A DNA stretch of 64,000 nt from Babesia bovis T2Bo (GCF_000165395.2 NC_067396.1:744001-808000); one strand, 5' to 3'. Shown: positions 35,222 through 46,526, numbered from the stretch's first letter. Notes: a model not told the origin generated them from the sequence alone. Made by a program: numbers and translations.

Positions 35222-35913
35222 CTAATTTTCAAAACCATAAAAGTTCGATATGCTGTTCAACGTCACACTCGTGATTAACGCATTACTATCGCCATGCATC
35301 AATACGCTCTGTAGTTTGCGTTCCTCGAATGTCAGTCCCATGAGGAAAGTATCATCGCACGTGTCGTTGCGTCGTAGCAGATAAAGACGTCTTTTACATT
35401 CAGCTTCCTTCAATATCTTATGGAAATTATCTATTGGCCACTCGTTCTCCGGTAGCCTGTGCATTATTTTAAATATGAAAGCTCTACCAACAAATTACAG
35501 AGTTCGTATCCAAGTTGAAAATAGAAGGGAGACAGCAACCCTAGAGCTGTGGCAGTTGGTTCCGCAAGCAATGCCCCAACGTTATTATAGTATGCTGGAA
35601 AGCTGATTTTACACAATCCACTCGTATAAAGATGTTTTGCATAGAAAAGATGCAAGTCTAAATCATCTTCCGGTAAAACCTGATGGATATAAAAACTCCT
35701 TGCAATAGGCTTACTTCATCAATTCGTATGTTTAGCCTATGTTCTTCCAAAGCTTTAGGAGAAAGGAAAGCCATTCCCGGTAATGGGCATATAACCTTGC
35801 AGGGTATTTTCTACAGATAATAAAAACCATGAAGATATACCCACCAGAAAATCAATGTGCCGAGATCTTCCGCGATTGTTTGCGACAATCTCCTCAACTT
35901 GTTTGTCCATCAT
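35222..35913 (-). CDS. PSF3: GINS complex subunit Psf3, right copy
   Basis: Mirror of 27747-28438 with the same exon pattern and identical predicted exon translations. It starts at 35913 or 35910 and converges on the MFS gene. Confidence 0.7.
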
Positions 35914-36244
35914 AGTCCTTAAGTAACCACACACCTTGATTACCACCGTCTAACAGTGCAATGTGTAAGACTACACCATGTTATACTGTGTTAATATTGT
36001 ATCAATCGCTAACACATTGCACAGATGGATACGTTTGCTATCTCATCCATTCTATCTGAGTGTATTAACTCTAAAGTAACGATAGGAAATAGGGGATGGT
36101 TATGAATTGCACCAGCAAGTGAGGCTGGGATTCCAACATCCAGAACATACAACCAGAAACTATCTGAATACACGACAGTGATAAATATTATATGAAATAA
36201 TTTCCATTATTCGCAAGACATGCCTCAAATAAAATGAAAGTATA
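35914..36244. other. Intergenic between right Psf3 and ELOF1 copies
   Basis: Divergent promoter interval, mirror of 27416-27746 apart from the replaced block. The mirrored open frame without ATG is at 36206-36009 on the minus strand. Confidence 0.4.
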
Positions 36245-36895
36245 ATGGGTAAAAGGAAGACAAAAAAGGTTCAATTGAGTCGGACTCAATTGTTGCAGAA
36301 GCGTCGTGGTAAACCAGATAAAGAATTTTTGTGTTACTATTGCCAACATGAAAAATCAGTGGCTGTGAAAATGTAAGTGGCACAGTATAGCGTCCTCATA
36401 GTACCTAGAGATAATCAATCAGGCGTTGGACTTTTAAATTGTAGAACATGTGGTGTAAAGTTTTCTACACGGGTTACACTATTAGATGAAGCAATCGATG
36501 TATACGCGGTGTGGATGGATGTGTGCCGGGAGGGTCAATTGGCTGAACCATCGTCTAAAATAAGGGATACGGTAAATCATAAAATTCCCCAAGATAAAGG
36601 AAGTTCAACGGTTGATCCATCTAAAATAGTACCAATTAAACTAGCTACGTATGGATCAGACATTTCTGGAACAGCTACAGGGGAAGATTATGTTGATACG
36701 ACAATTCAATCTAAGTCTCATAATCACGATGTGATAACTAAGTTCATAAATGACGATGTTATATCCCCGGTGTTTTCGCGTATAAGCGGTGGAACTCGTC
36801 GGAAGCGTATAATTGACGCTGTTGATGATACAAACTATATACCTGAGTTCACTGCAGGTGGGATGGCTGAAGACAGCTTGTTCGAAGATGATTAA
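36245..36895 (+). CDS. ELOF1: Transcription elongation factor ELOF1/Elf1, intact copy
   Basis: Small RNA polymerase II-associated zinc-ribbon factor. ATG at 36245; exon 1 36245-36372, an 18-nt intron (36373-36390, GTAAGT...TATAG) and exon 2 36391-36895. Without splicing, translation stops right after exon 1. The basic start MGKRKTKK, first zinc pair CYYC (with HEKS after it), second pair CRTC and the '[17 protein letters not shown]' helix are diagnostic. The C-terminal extension of about 100 residues, rich in Asp, Ser and Thr, is longer than in human ELOF1 (about 83 residues in all). Lies in the right arm; the other copy has lost its start. Confidence 0.9.
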
Positions 36896-37000
36896 AGTCT
36901 CTTATGCTATTTTTTATTGTTGATATGAATCGTGATTTTTGTTTTATTGAGGTATTTTCTGTTCAGTAACGGGGTGTATGGATCGACTATTTATCATATA

Positions 37001-37867
37001 ATGGTGGCATCCAACCATGAAACTATAGGAAGCACAATGTTGTTGAGTACGCCTATTGTGAATAGCAAGCATGTGGTGATAGAGATTCGTGGCGGAAGCA
37101 TGGCTATGAATGAACTGTCATGCCAAGAGCTGCTATACAAGGTGAAAGGGACATGCCGTGTTTCCGGTATAAGGCCCAACGGATTCATCACTTATAGGGA
37201 CTGTAAGCAGCTGTTGTCTGATAGTGATTATATTGCAAATATTGATTCAAGGTTTGAATGCATTCTTGCACGATTGTATCCGGTGTCTGCTATTATACTT
37301 CATGACTCCGTCTTGGTTGTTGCCAACGGAAATATGAACTTGGATGGATTTCTCCGTACCTTGTGTAATATCACACGCGAATATCACCTTCAATATGTGG
37401 ACATTACATCTTCGCGGCGTCAATGCAGGGGAGGTACCGATGATATTGAGGTGTCTATTGATCTGACACTTCCCTTCGAAGTGAAAGTTTTAGAATGTTG
37501 TTATAACGCTGCCCTGGTACAATTAAATGAAGATATGACTGCAATTGAGGAAAAGTTTAAGGTTGTGGAGCAAATGCTTTTGGGGAAGCGTCCTTACCAA
37601 GAAATAAACATGGTACTACACAATTTAAAGCAGCCTGTTGTCAATATGTGTGAAATTTTAAAAGGCTTTACTGAAATGATGGATGAATTTTTGAATGATG
37701 AACGCCAAGACAACTATGCTCTATACAACGATTACGTAGACCCCCTTAGTTTACCACGGAATAGACTGGCATATCACTTCCTAGGCAGTATCACGTGTGT
37801 CCCCCAAAGGGCGTCTAGGGTATGCATTACTATCTGTACAGGGCCTAATGAAGCAATGCCTTTCTAG
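37001..37867 (+). pseudogene. Mrs2/CorA-type magnesium channel, truncated right copy
   Basis: ATG at 37001, mirror of the left start at 26659. It matches the left copy up to 37702 (LNDE), then enters unrelated sequence and meets a stop at 37867, adding about 54 unrelated residues. The later exons, both membrane helices and the GMN selectivity motif are missing, so no channel can form. A soluble fragment of the N-terminal domain might still be made (inference). Confidence 0.9.
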
Positions 37868-38201
37868 TGTTGACGTCACAGTGACATAAGGAGCCAACAG
37901 TAATCCTATAATCCACTGACAATGATACATCTCTATATAACGTTGACTCAGACGAATGCGTTGCATTTTAGACGTCATGTTAAGGTCCGGCACCTTAGAG
38001 ACACTGCTAATAAGCATTGTTATTAACCCATAATTGCACAGTCCTTGACAACGTTGGGCACTATTGGCCATGACATACTAGTCCATATGTAACATTGTAT
38101 AACACTGTGGTCTACCACTGATGCCTAAGTACTATTACTTTATGATAACCTCGTTTTCATCAAGGTATTCCAAGATTTATAATTTACCTGGAACAATGAT
38201 A
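37703..38201. other. Junction region between duplication and antigen cluster
   Basis: About 500 bp of unique sequence after the breakpoint. The tail of the truncated Mrs2 frame reads to 37867; then no gene is seen up to the SmORF pseudogene. Confidence 0.5.
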
Positions 38202-38760
38202 TCAAGATAGACGCATTGCCTGCTGCTCATGCTCACTCGATGATAAATACTTCCAGATTTGTTTTTCAACTGCGAGCTCTATTGGTTCGTTACAGTCTTC
38301 TGGGATCATAGAGGCCAAATCAGGTGGCAACAAATTAAGTAGGGTAGTTCTGCTTCCCGGCTCGGGCAGCATATACCATTCAAAGTCACTCCATAAGAAA
38401 TACTCCCTAATGTCTTGTTCCACTTCGGTCTCTATTGGCTCATTACAATCTTTTGGCACAGAAAGGGACAACAACCACGGCAAAAAACTACGTAGTGCAG
38501 CTCTGTTTTCCGGCTTGGATAACATACCATTCTACGTCGTACTTGGGGCGACCTGTTTCACTGTGTTTTTGAGTGTAAATTTTCGTCGATTCGGATATGT
38601 CATGAGATTTAGTGGCAGATTTCTCATTCTTACCGAAGAATCTTCTGACAACTGAGTCCTTCTTGGGTTGCTCTTGGGCTACCTCAGTAGATGTGACCGT
38701 GGCAGAGTACCAAAATGCCACAATTGCGCAGAGTTTAGAGAACGTGTTTATGGATACCAT
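38202..38760 (-). pseudogene. SmORF-family gene with frameshift
   Basis: SmORFs are short secreted-type genes interspersed with ves genes in Babesia bovis. Start taken at 38760, giving a signal-peptide-like N-terminus ending with ATVTSTEVAQEQ, shared with the intact SmORF at 56957-57520. The body has two repeats of about 50 residues centred on 'DCNEPI'. The first frame stops at 38488 while the rest continues in the next frame from about 38525. Comparison with the intact paralogue points to a one-base loss near 38,522-38,530, just after EWY of the first repeat. A frame extends upstream to 38829 but does not match the family. Confidence 0.8.
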
Positions 38761-38829
38761 CTTGGCAAAGTCAGTAGAGAATGCGATTATTAAGTGTTGG
38801 ACTCGCAGCTGTTGTAATGTCCCATTCAT

Positions 38830-39653
38830 AGTACTACTGCCAGTGTTAGGAGTTGCTCTTCAGTGCAGCAGTTCATGCTGCAGTAGAATACTTATCAATG
38901 TTTCACTTGATTCATATGCTTCCAATACTGTCACCCACTGAAAATTCGTTACCAGTGCAGATTCTCTACAGACAATCATTGGAAGAGTGCACGTATGGAA
39001 TAAATGTTACCAATAGGAACGTGGTTGGTACCATTTGCGATTCATATAGGCATTATACAAAGTGCTCCTTCACCAAGTAATATAGCATCCATATAACCAT
39101 GGTATACTGTGATCCTATATAGCAGCACAGTCTCATAGCCACGTGAGATCTGTTGGTGTCCACTATGGATACATTACGGATTATGTGTTCATTTGCATAG
39201 TATCACGCTACCACTAACCGTATAGTGACATGTCATCCTATGAGCAATGTTGCCACAATTATACTTTGTGAAGTGGTGAAAACTAGTTTGTAGAGATGCC
39301 ATGATGCGTGTTAATATCAGACTGCTCACTAGAAAGCACTATTTGTAGCTGTGTCATTGGCAGTGATGGTAGTAGTAATAACGGTTGTGCTATACCTGCC
39401 TAAATATTGAACACATTGTAACATATACACTGATGAGTGTTATACCAATAGTGCATGTAGTGTCACTGTAGGTATGAGTATAGCAATACTTTTAGTAGAA
39501 GCTTACTAAATGTTCCATAAAGGTATACTAGCACTGTTAGTGACACTTTTAGCAAAAGATTCATAAAAGTTGATGGGCACTTTTGGTACAAGTTTAGTGT
39601 AGTAGTGCCAGATGTTCAGGGTAGCGATCTAGCAGTGCCATAGTGGTACCCTT
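38830..39653. other. Gap between SmORF pseudogene and ves pseudogene
   Basis: About 820 bp. No 5' ves exons are recognisable upstream of 39654. Frames on the plus strand up to 39080 look like shadows. Confidence 0.5.
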
Positions 39654-42600
39654 GTGGTCCGGACCTATATAGACCAACTGGCACAGGTACTCAGTGCACT
39701 AGTTGGGTGGAGTAAGATAGATAAGTGTTATAAGGGCAGTGGCGAGTGCAAGAATAATAGTAATAAGGAACATCATGGCACTAAACCGGAGTGCACGTAT
39801 CTACAGGATGTAAAACATGAGAATAAGTGTGGTGATTGTGGGTGTATGAAATGGGAAGTGCCCAACCCGGGTGATCACAGTAAAGGACACCACCTGGGCA
39901 GGGGGTGTACAAAGTGTAAGAGTAGTGAGGAGGCGAAGAAGGATTGTAATTGTAATCCTGGTGGTGGCTGTCAGGGAGCTGACAAGGAGTGTCAATGCGC
40001 TAAGGAAGGCAAATGCTGCAAGTGTTGTTGTAAGGATAAGTGTGGGACGTGTAGTGATAAGTGTAGATGTGTCAAAGAGGAGGAAATCATTTGTCGTGAT
40101 AACTATAGCGCAAAACGCTATATATCAGCATATGTAGGATCACTAAGGAGCTGGGTTGATGGTGGCGGACTGTACGAACATAAACCAAAATGGAACGAAC
40201 TGATTACAACTGGAGGCACTACCAGTGGAACTGAGATAAAGGATGGTTTGACCCCCTCCCAACGCCGTCACCAATGTGCCCAGATATTACTAGGGTCAGT
40301 ATGTCTCATCTGGAGTGGACTTACCTATATGCATTGGACGGGCAAGTGGGCCAAGGGTAGTCCTTACTGGAACAACCACATCCTGGACGGTAGTGGTCTA
40401 GATGATGGTACACTATCCCAATGGCTACAGGCCTTAGGATTTCCTAAAGATATGTTGAATGACAGCGGTCCTGGAAATAGATTGGATGCTGTTATATGGG
40501 ATGGGTTTAGGGATATGCTTTTCTTGGGATTCCTGGAGCCTAGTGGCCTTGGTTATGGTGTCAGTGACACTAATGATAATACAGCCAGACAACCAGCTGG
40601 TATGAACTATCCTGGATTTGTGCATACTGCACATAGGGATTCATTCAATGAACAAGCTATTGTCTTCAAGAATGGCAGCTCTAGTACTAGTGACATTGAC
40701 CAACACAAACAAGGCGCCCTTTTCAAGCTATACATTCTATCATGCGCCTACTTCACTGGATTTCAGAAAAGGACTACTCACAGTACCCCTAGGAATCCCA
40801 AGACCATCCGTGAGATCCTCTACTGGCTTAGTGCATTGCCCTATAGTCAGGCCTATAAGCAGATACTGGAACATGGTAAGAAGGAACTCGAAAAGGTACT
40901 CAAGAAACCCGGAGACACTGACTCTACCAATGGAGAGACACAACTCAAATTCCACCAAACAGGCCGTTGGCATCCTATTACAGTACATGAATACAACCTG
41001 TTTGCTCACTTCCAAGCAGTGACTCAGTACTGCCCACTGGTGCTCATAGGTATCCAAGGTGGAATACACAGTCCTAAAGGCAGTGACAGGACTAGAGAAC
41101 CTGCCATTCACTCTTTATATGCCAACACGGAGTGTAATTTCACCTATCCCACAGTGTCCATCCAAGCATACAACCAGGTGGTCCACTACATTAGGGCTCT
41201 GTTCTACCAGTTGTACTTTCTTAGGAAGCAATGTGCAGTTAAAGTGACTTGTGGAGGCAAATGGCGTGAGTGTAGGTATGGTAGTGGAGTGCTTGGGAAG
41301 GATGTGGTTAGCTGGGTGTGCCTGGGGTGTGACCCCATGGAACATGATAGGAAATGTAGGGTAAAGGAGTTGAAGAAGACATTGGATGGGGTGAAGGGAG
41401 ATGCAGAAAAGGTAAAGGCAGTTTTAGAGAAGATTGGTGATGTAGTGGTACAATTGGGTAATGCCCAGGAGGTATTGGAAAAGGATATTAATAATGATAA
41501 GGTGGCAGTAGCGGCACTAAAGAAAGTATCAGGGGTGAATAATGGAAGTGATCTAAAGGATGTACTAGGGAAGGTACTAACGGTAGTGGAAGAGAAGGTG
41601 ACGGAACTAGAAAGGGTGGTGAAGGATGATGGGCAGACATCACAGGCAGTAAGTAAGGCTAAGAAGGCACTACAGGAGGCTAAGGAAATGGTGCAGAAAG
41701 ATGGTGATAAGAAGAACAAGCTTAATGCTGCTCATCATGGGTTACAAAAGGTATTGGAAGCATTGCTTCTATTAAAGGATACATCGACAAGGCTCGACGG
41801 ACACAAAGAGGCACTGTTAGATGCCACAAGCAAACTCACCTCCATCTGCACCTCTCCCAAGTGCCAGGGATGCAACTCACACTCCAACAAGTGCGGCAAG
41901 GAGGGAAAGCAGACTATCTGTAAGACCTGCCACCAACAATACATGGACGGCACACCATCACCCCTCCAGGCATTCCTTGAAGACAGACTACCAGGATTTA
42001 GTTGTGACGTAGTGCGAAGCGATGACAATGACACTCCAGACTACCCACTGGCTGCATCCCACGTAGAACACTGTAATGGCTCAGGTCAGTGCTGCCCAGT
42101 GCCAATGGGTTTTAGAAATAACTTCCAGGAAGGAATCACCCATATCGGCCAACGCCTTTATGGTATCCTCTACTTCTTTAGTAACGGTGACATGATGCAG
42201 TCTTGTGTTTATACACTAGTGAGAGTTACAGCAGCCCTCAGTGCCACCACACCACAGGTACTGGGTGATGTATTCGGGTTCTTTAGGGGAGGTGTAGGAA
42301 ATCCATTAAAGGGAAAGCCACAGAAGGGAGATGAAAAGAACTGTGAGCACCAAGGAGATCCAAGTGACACTTCTGAGAAGAACAAAGAAAACTACTATTG
42401 CGGCTGGTGTGCCTCTGGGTTACGTGAAGAAGTAAAGAAGATAGAGTGGATTCCAAAGGGAGGAAACAGTGATAAAGGAGGGAAGTACAGAGGGAGTGTC
42501 GGTAAAGCGCTAATAGATATTAAGGGCGAGAAGGGCAGTAGTACCACTACATATTCCAGCACTGCTACTGCCAATACATCCCTATCACGACTCACTAAGA

Positions 42601-43298
42601 ACTGCCAGTACCTCTCCCCCCTAACCGGTGAACTGTACACCGCAGTGAGTGCCACATTCGGTAGAACATACCTCTCATGGGTATTGTATCTATCAGATGC
42701 ACTTCATTAGGGACTACAGTCGCTGGCTAGTGAATTCCAACAGATTGAGTGCCGTGGCTGTAAGGGAAACTGTGACCCCAATAAGTGCAAGAAGGGAGCC
42801 CATGGACAGGGTAGTGCACAATGTAACTGCTCCTCAATCGTATCATGTACCGGGGTACTGCCAGTACTGTATAGACATGGCTTCAGCTACGGTAACCCAT
42901 TCAATCTGGAGGGGTATGAACAGAAGGATGGAGAGACGGAGGGGGATTATAGTATTACAGAGGATACGAAGGGGAAGAAGCTGTGTCATCAATTCTTAGA
43001 GAGTCTCAGTGCAGTGATTGACAAGAACAAGCAGGACCAGGACCATCCCCTCAGCAACCTCCTCTCCCAGGTCGGCCAACTCCAATACGACATACGGCTC
43101 CCGTGGATCTTTGTTCTCACGGTAGCCTGGCTAGTAGCGGTACTCTATCTCGCTTTTGGTGCCATATGGCCACTGGACTGGACACATATGAGGTCACATT
43201 GGTTACGGGGTGGTGAACACCAGTGGCAATGTATGTGGTATAAGGTGATGACGGGACGGAAGGGAATGGCATTGATAGAGTATTTTGGTAGGAAGTAG
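39654..43298 (+). pseudogene. ves1-alpha-like VESA1 antigen gene, 5'-truncated with an in-frame stop
   Basis: VESA1 proteins are variant antigens exported to the infected erythrocyte surface. Similarity to the intact gene at 51960-56221 begins abruptly at about 39,652; the two upstream exons and roughly the first 98 residues are absent, and the frame upstream meets TAG at 39630. The body is colinear: Cys/Lys-rich segment, conserved middle, coiled-coil Lys/Glu region (about 41,340-41,780), Cys-rich segment and C-terminal membrane helix. A TAG at 42708-42710 stands where the paralogue has Trp; the same frame then stays open to the normal end at 43298, including the transmembrane segment. It is likely a silent donor for gene conversion (inference). 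Confidence 0.85.
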
Positions 43299-43529
43299 TG
43301 GCGACGTAGTGTTAGAGATTGTAAATAAATACAGTAAAAAGTCATGCAATACACCAAGTAGCCAACACGCGTTACCTAGCATTACAGACAACTAGTCATA
43401 ATAGTAGCACTCATTCACCACTATTTTAGTGATAAGAGTAGCAATTTTATGAGGCATACAAGTTACACGTCTTCAGATAGTTACTGCCAATGCATAGTTG
43501 TATGTGCAGTAAAACATTGGTACTACTTT
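43299..43529. other. Short gap after the ves pseudogene
   Basis: About 230 bp before the degenerate repeat array. No feature recognised. Confidence 0.5.
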
Positions 43530-44080
43530 TAATAGTGATTTCTTTAAGGGTTGATAGTGATTTCTTAAAGGGATTGATATTGATTTCTTTAGGGTTTGAT
43601 ATGGTTTTCTTTATGGATTTAATAGTGATTTCTTGAAGGATTGATATTGATTTCTTTAAGGGTTGATAGGGTTTTCTTAAGGGATTTGATATGGTTTTCT
43701 TTATGGATTTAATAGTGATTTTTTTAGGGATTGATAGTGATTTCTTTAGGGATGGATAGTGATTTTTTTAGGGATTGATATTGATTTCTTTAAGGGTTGA
43801 TATTGATTTCTTTAAGGATTGATAGTGGTTTCTTGAAGGGTTTGATAGTGATTTCTTAAAGGGTTGATAGTGATTTCTTTAGGGTTTGATAGGGTTTTCT
43901 TTAGGGTTTGATAGGGTTTTCTTAAAAGATTGATAGTGATTTCTTTAGGGATTGATAGTGATTTCTTTAGGGATTGATAGTGATTTCTTTAGGGATTGAT
44001 ATGGTTTTCTTTAAGGTTTAATAGTGGTTTTCTTAAAGGTTTAATAGTGGTTTTCTTAAAGGTTTGATTATCTTTAATAG
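43530..44080. repeat. Degenerate 22-23-bp tandem repeat, TTTAGGG-containing
   Basis: About two dozen imperfect units near TTGATAGTGATTTCTTTAGG. Around nine units contain TTTAGGG, which looks like an apicomplexan telomere-type heptamer, but spaced by the longer unit. No long open frame. Ends in a 31-nt segment whose inverted copy is at 44686-44716. Confidence 0.8.
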
Positions 44081-44716
44081 TACTTTTTATTGAATGTTTG
44101 AAGGTGTTCGGTGATGTGGGTATATTATGCCGCTGACAGCTGATCCATCTTTGTAAGATTTTTTCTGAGGCATATATCACCCTAGTGGCATTTGATGTGA
44201 CACGTAGTGTCTATACAGTGACTAAAGCTGTCCACTACATGAGGCTACACCAGGAAGCCCAGATGGTAGCTGTATCCATGGAACTAGAGAGTCACTAGCC
44301 TACACAGTTGTAACAACGTAGAGGATGGCGATGTAGACTAGTGAAGTACCAATGTTACAGAAATACTCTATATGCGACCAATATATCTCCCCACTGAATG
44401 CCGCATATAAGCTGCGTCGATAACACTGTTAAGATTCCACAGGTAATGTGCACACTATCAACACTTGAAAAACACCGACTTCTCCACAAAACCTCTGCTG
44501 CAACTACTGTCAAACTATGGTACAAAACATTTAGCCACAATAAGGCTAATCTTTCATGGAATATTTAATAAACATACTGCATTACTCCAAATAATTACAC
44601 GAGAAAACTCATTTACAGCAAATTACATAAACCCAAAATATACTTCACAAAACCACTGTTTGAAATCACTAGCCTGAAGAGAACCCCGAACACCTTCAAA
44701 CATTCAATAAAAAGTA
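44081..44716. repeat. 31-nt perfect inverted repeat pair flanking about 575 bp
   Basis: 44081-44111 and 44686-44716 are exact reverse complements (start TACTTTTTATTGAATG). The enclosed sequence has no convincing gene. Confidence 0.85.
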
Positions 44717-44800
44717 TCAACAAACCCTAACCGGACTTTTTGGAAAACCCTATCAAAAGTAGTACCAAAGTTTTACTGAAAATGGAACTAAAGAATTACA

Positions 44801-45433
44801 CTACCAATGTGTAAACGTCACTAGAGCCAGGTCACAGCATTGACTACCAATGTGTAAACGCTGAACTACCAATGTGTAAACGTCACTAGAGCCAGGTCAC
44901 AGCATTGACTACCAATGTGTAAACGTTGAACTACCAATGTGTAAACGTCGCTAGAGCCAGGTCACAGCATTGACTACCAATGTGTAAACGTCACTAGAGC
45001 CAGGTGACAGCATTGACTAACTATGTGTAAACATCACTAGAGCCAGGTCACAGCATTGACTACCAATGTGTAAACGTCACTAGAGCCAGGTGACAGCATT
45101 GACTACCAATGTGTAAACGCTGAACTACCAATGTGTAAACGTCACTAGAGCCAGGTCACAGCATTGACTACCAATGTGTAAACGTCACTAGAGCCAGGTC
45201 ACAGCATTGACTACCAATGTGTAAACGTCACTAGAGCCAGGTCACAGCATTGACTACCAATGTGTAAACATCACTAGAGCCAGGTCACAGCATCGGCAAC
45301 TATGTGTAAACATCACTAGAGCCAGGTCACAGCATGGCAACTATGTGTAAACATCACTAGAGCCAGGTCACAGCATTGACTACCAATGTGTAAACGTCAC
45401 TAGAGCCAGGTGACAGCATTGACTAACTATGTT
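44801..45433. repeat. 43-bp tandem repeat array
   Basis: About 14 full or partial copies. Each unit has a CACTAGAGCCAGGTCACAGC half and a GACTACCAATGTGTAAACG half; some copies repeat only the second half. Noncoding; stops occur in all frames. Confidence 0.9.
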
Positions 45434-45545
45434 TCCTTTAGCCTACCCCGAATAGCCCCTACATTTCTACCAAAGTTTTGTCAACATTGGCACCAAACTT
45501 TTATGAACTTTTCATGTAACCTTGTACTACTATATACAAAAACGT

Positions 45546-45818
45546 TAGCCAGTTTTACGTTTCCCTACTGTTGAAAACCCACCCAAGGGATAGCCAGTTT
45601 TACGTGTACCTGCTGTTGAAAACCCACCCAAAAGGTAGCCAGGTTTACGTGTACCTGCTGTTGAAAACCCACCCAAGGGATAGCCAGGTTTACGTGTACC
45701 TGCTGTTGAAAACCCACCCAAGGGATAGCCAGTTTTACGTGTACCTGCTGTTGAAAACCCACCCAAGGGATAGCCAGTTTTACGTGTACCTGCTGTTGAA
45801 AACCCACCAAAAAGATAG
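45546..45818. repeat. 45-bp tandem repeat array (six copies)
   Basis: Six near-identical units beginning TAGCCAGTTTTACGTGTACC. The unit is a multiple of three, so open frames arise on both strands (periodic Gly-Gly-Phe-Ser or Thr-His-Pro peptides). No start context or family, so I do not call a gene. Confidence 0.9.
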
Positions 45819-46197
45819 TCGACCTTCTCATGAATCACCACTATATACTACAGGTATCACTAGGCTTTTTCTAGAGTGGTTACTAAAATGTTCCTCAGAT
45901 GCCGCTAAAATTCTACAATACCGTCTAACCCTGTGTATACCTAGTATCACTACCGGTAACCCTGTGTATACCTAGTATCACTACCGTCTAACCCTATGAA
46001 AATACTCTGTAATGATATCCACTTAATACCCCTAAAAGCTACTACTTTTCTGTGAAACCCTTGCCAAAACTGCCACTACTTTTATACTAAACTTTTTCTA
46101 AAGTTATAACTAAACATCAACAAAATTTGATGCTCCAATCTCACTACGGGTATTGTATGTGACTACCCCTAGAGGCACCGTTGCGCCGAAGGCGCCA
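45819..46197. other. Spacer before the ves terminal-exon cassettes
   Basis: About 380 bp, including a short duplicated stretch (CCTGTGTATACCTAGTATCA, twice, around 45,930-45,985) and the first 13-nt GC palindrome at 46183-46195. Confidence 0.6.
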
Positions 46198-46526
46198 CTA
46201 CTTTCTACCAAAAAACTCTAGTATCCCCCTTCCCTTCTTCTTACCCACCATCAGTACCTCCCATGGACTCAGACTACCCTTCCTGAACCATCCCCTACAA
46301 TGCGACCTCATATGTGTCCAGTCCAGTGGCCATATGGCACCAAATGCAAGATAGAGTACCGCTACTAGCCACGCTACCGTGAGAACAAATATCCAGGGGA
46401 GCCTGGTGGTGTAGATGAGCTTATTAATTTCATGGTGGAGCCCTGATGAGGAGCCATTCTTGAGGTGGTCACCTGATAGGACCTTGTTCAGTGTCTTTAG
46501 GAACTCGTGACATTGCTTCTTCTGAC
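46198..46526 (-). other. ves1-beta terminal-exon cassette, distal copy (locus A)
   Basis: Encodes the VESA1 C-terminus only: KQCHEFL start, the membrane helix beginning LPWIFVLTVAWLVAVLYLAF, the 'WPLDWTHMRSH' juxtamembrane motif and a basic tail ending EFFGRK then stop. It begins at a plausible 3' splice site (TAGCAG before 46526) and lacks any start of its own. It lies downstream of the gene's presumed own last exon (47566-47903), so it is a spare or alternative last exon. Confidence 0.8.

Larger units (their letters stand above)
31983..37702. repeat. Right arm of 5.7-kb inverted duplication
   Basis: Reverse complement of 25958-31677. It carries Ubc9, MFS transporter, Psf3, intact ELOF1 and the first half of Mrs2. 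The outer edge at 37702 is where similarity to the left locus ends, in the middle of an Mrs2 codon run, and the following sequence is unrelated. Confidence 0.97.

Noticed and set aside
25958..37702. Whole inverted duplication as a simple assembly duplicate of the same reads
   Set aside because: The arms differ by a 39-bp block and at least one base, and the outer edges join different unique sequences; not fully excluded without long reads.
37703..37867. C-terminal 54 residues of the truncated Mrs2 frame as a novel fused domain
   Set aside because: The sequence is a read-through into unrelated DNA after the breakpoint, with no hydrophobic or conserved pattern.
38612..39080. Plus-strand frames overlapping the SmORF pseudogene and beyond
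   Set aside because: Antisense shadows of the SmORF and low-complexity gap; no family resemblance.
44801..45433. Possible CRISPR-like array
   Set aside because: Units are contiguous near-identical tandem repeats without unique spacers, in a eukaryotic genome.
45545..45841. 98-codon minus-strand frame of repeated Gly-Gly-Phe-Ser peptides
   Set aside because: It is a by-product of a 45-bp tandem repeat (multiple of three); several frames on both strands are open at once and none has a start context or family match.
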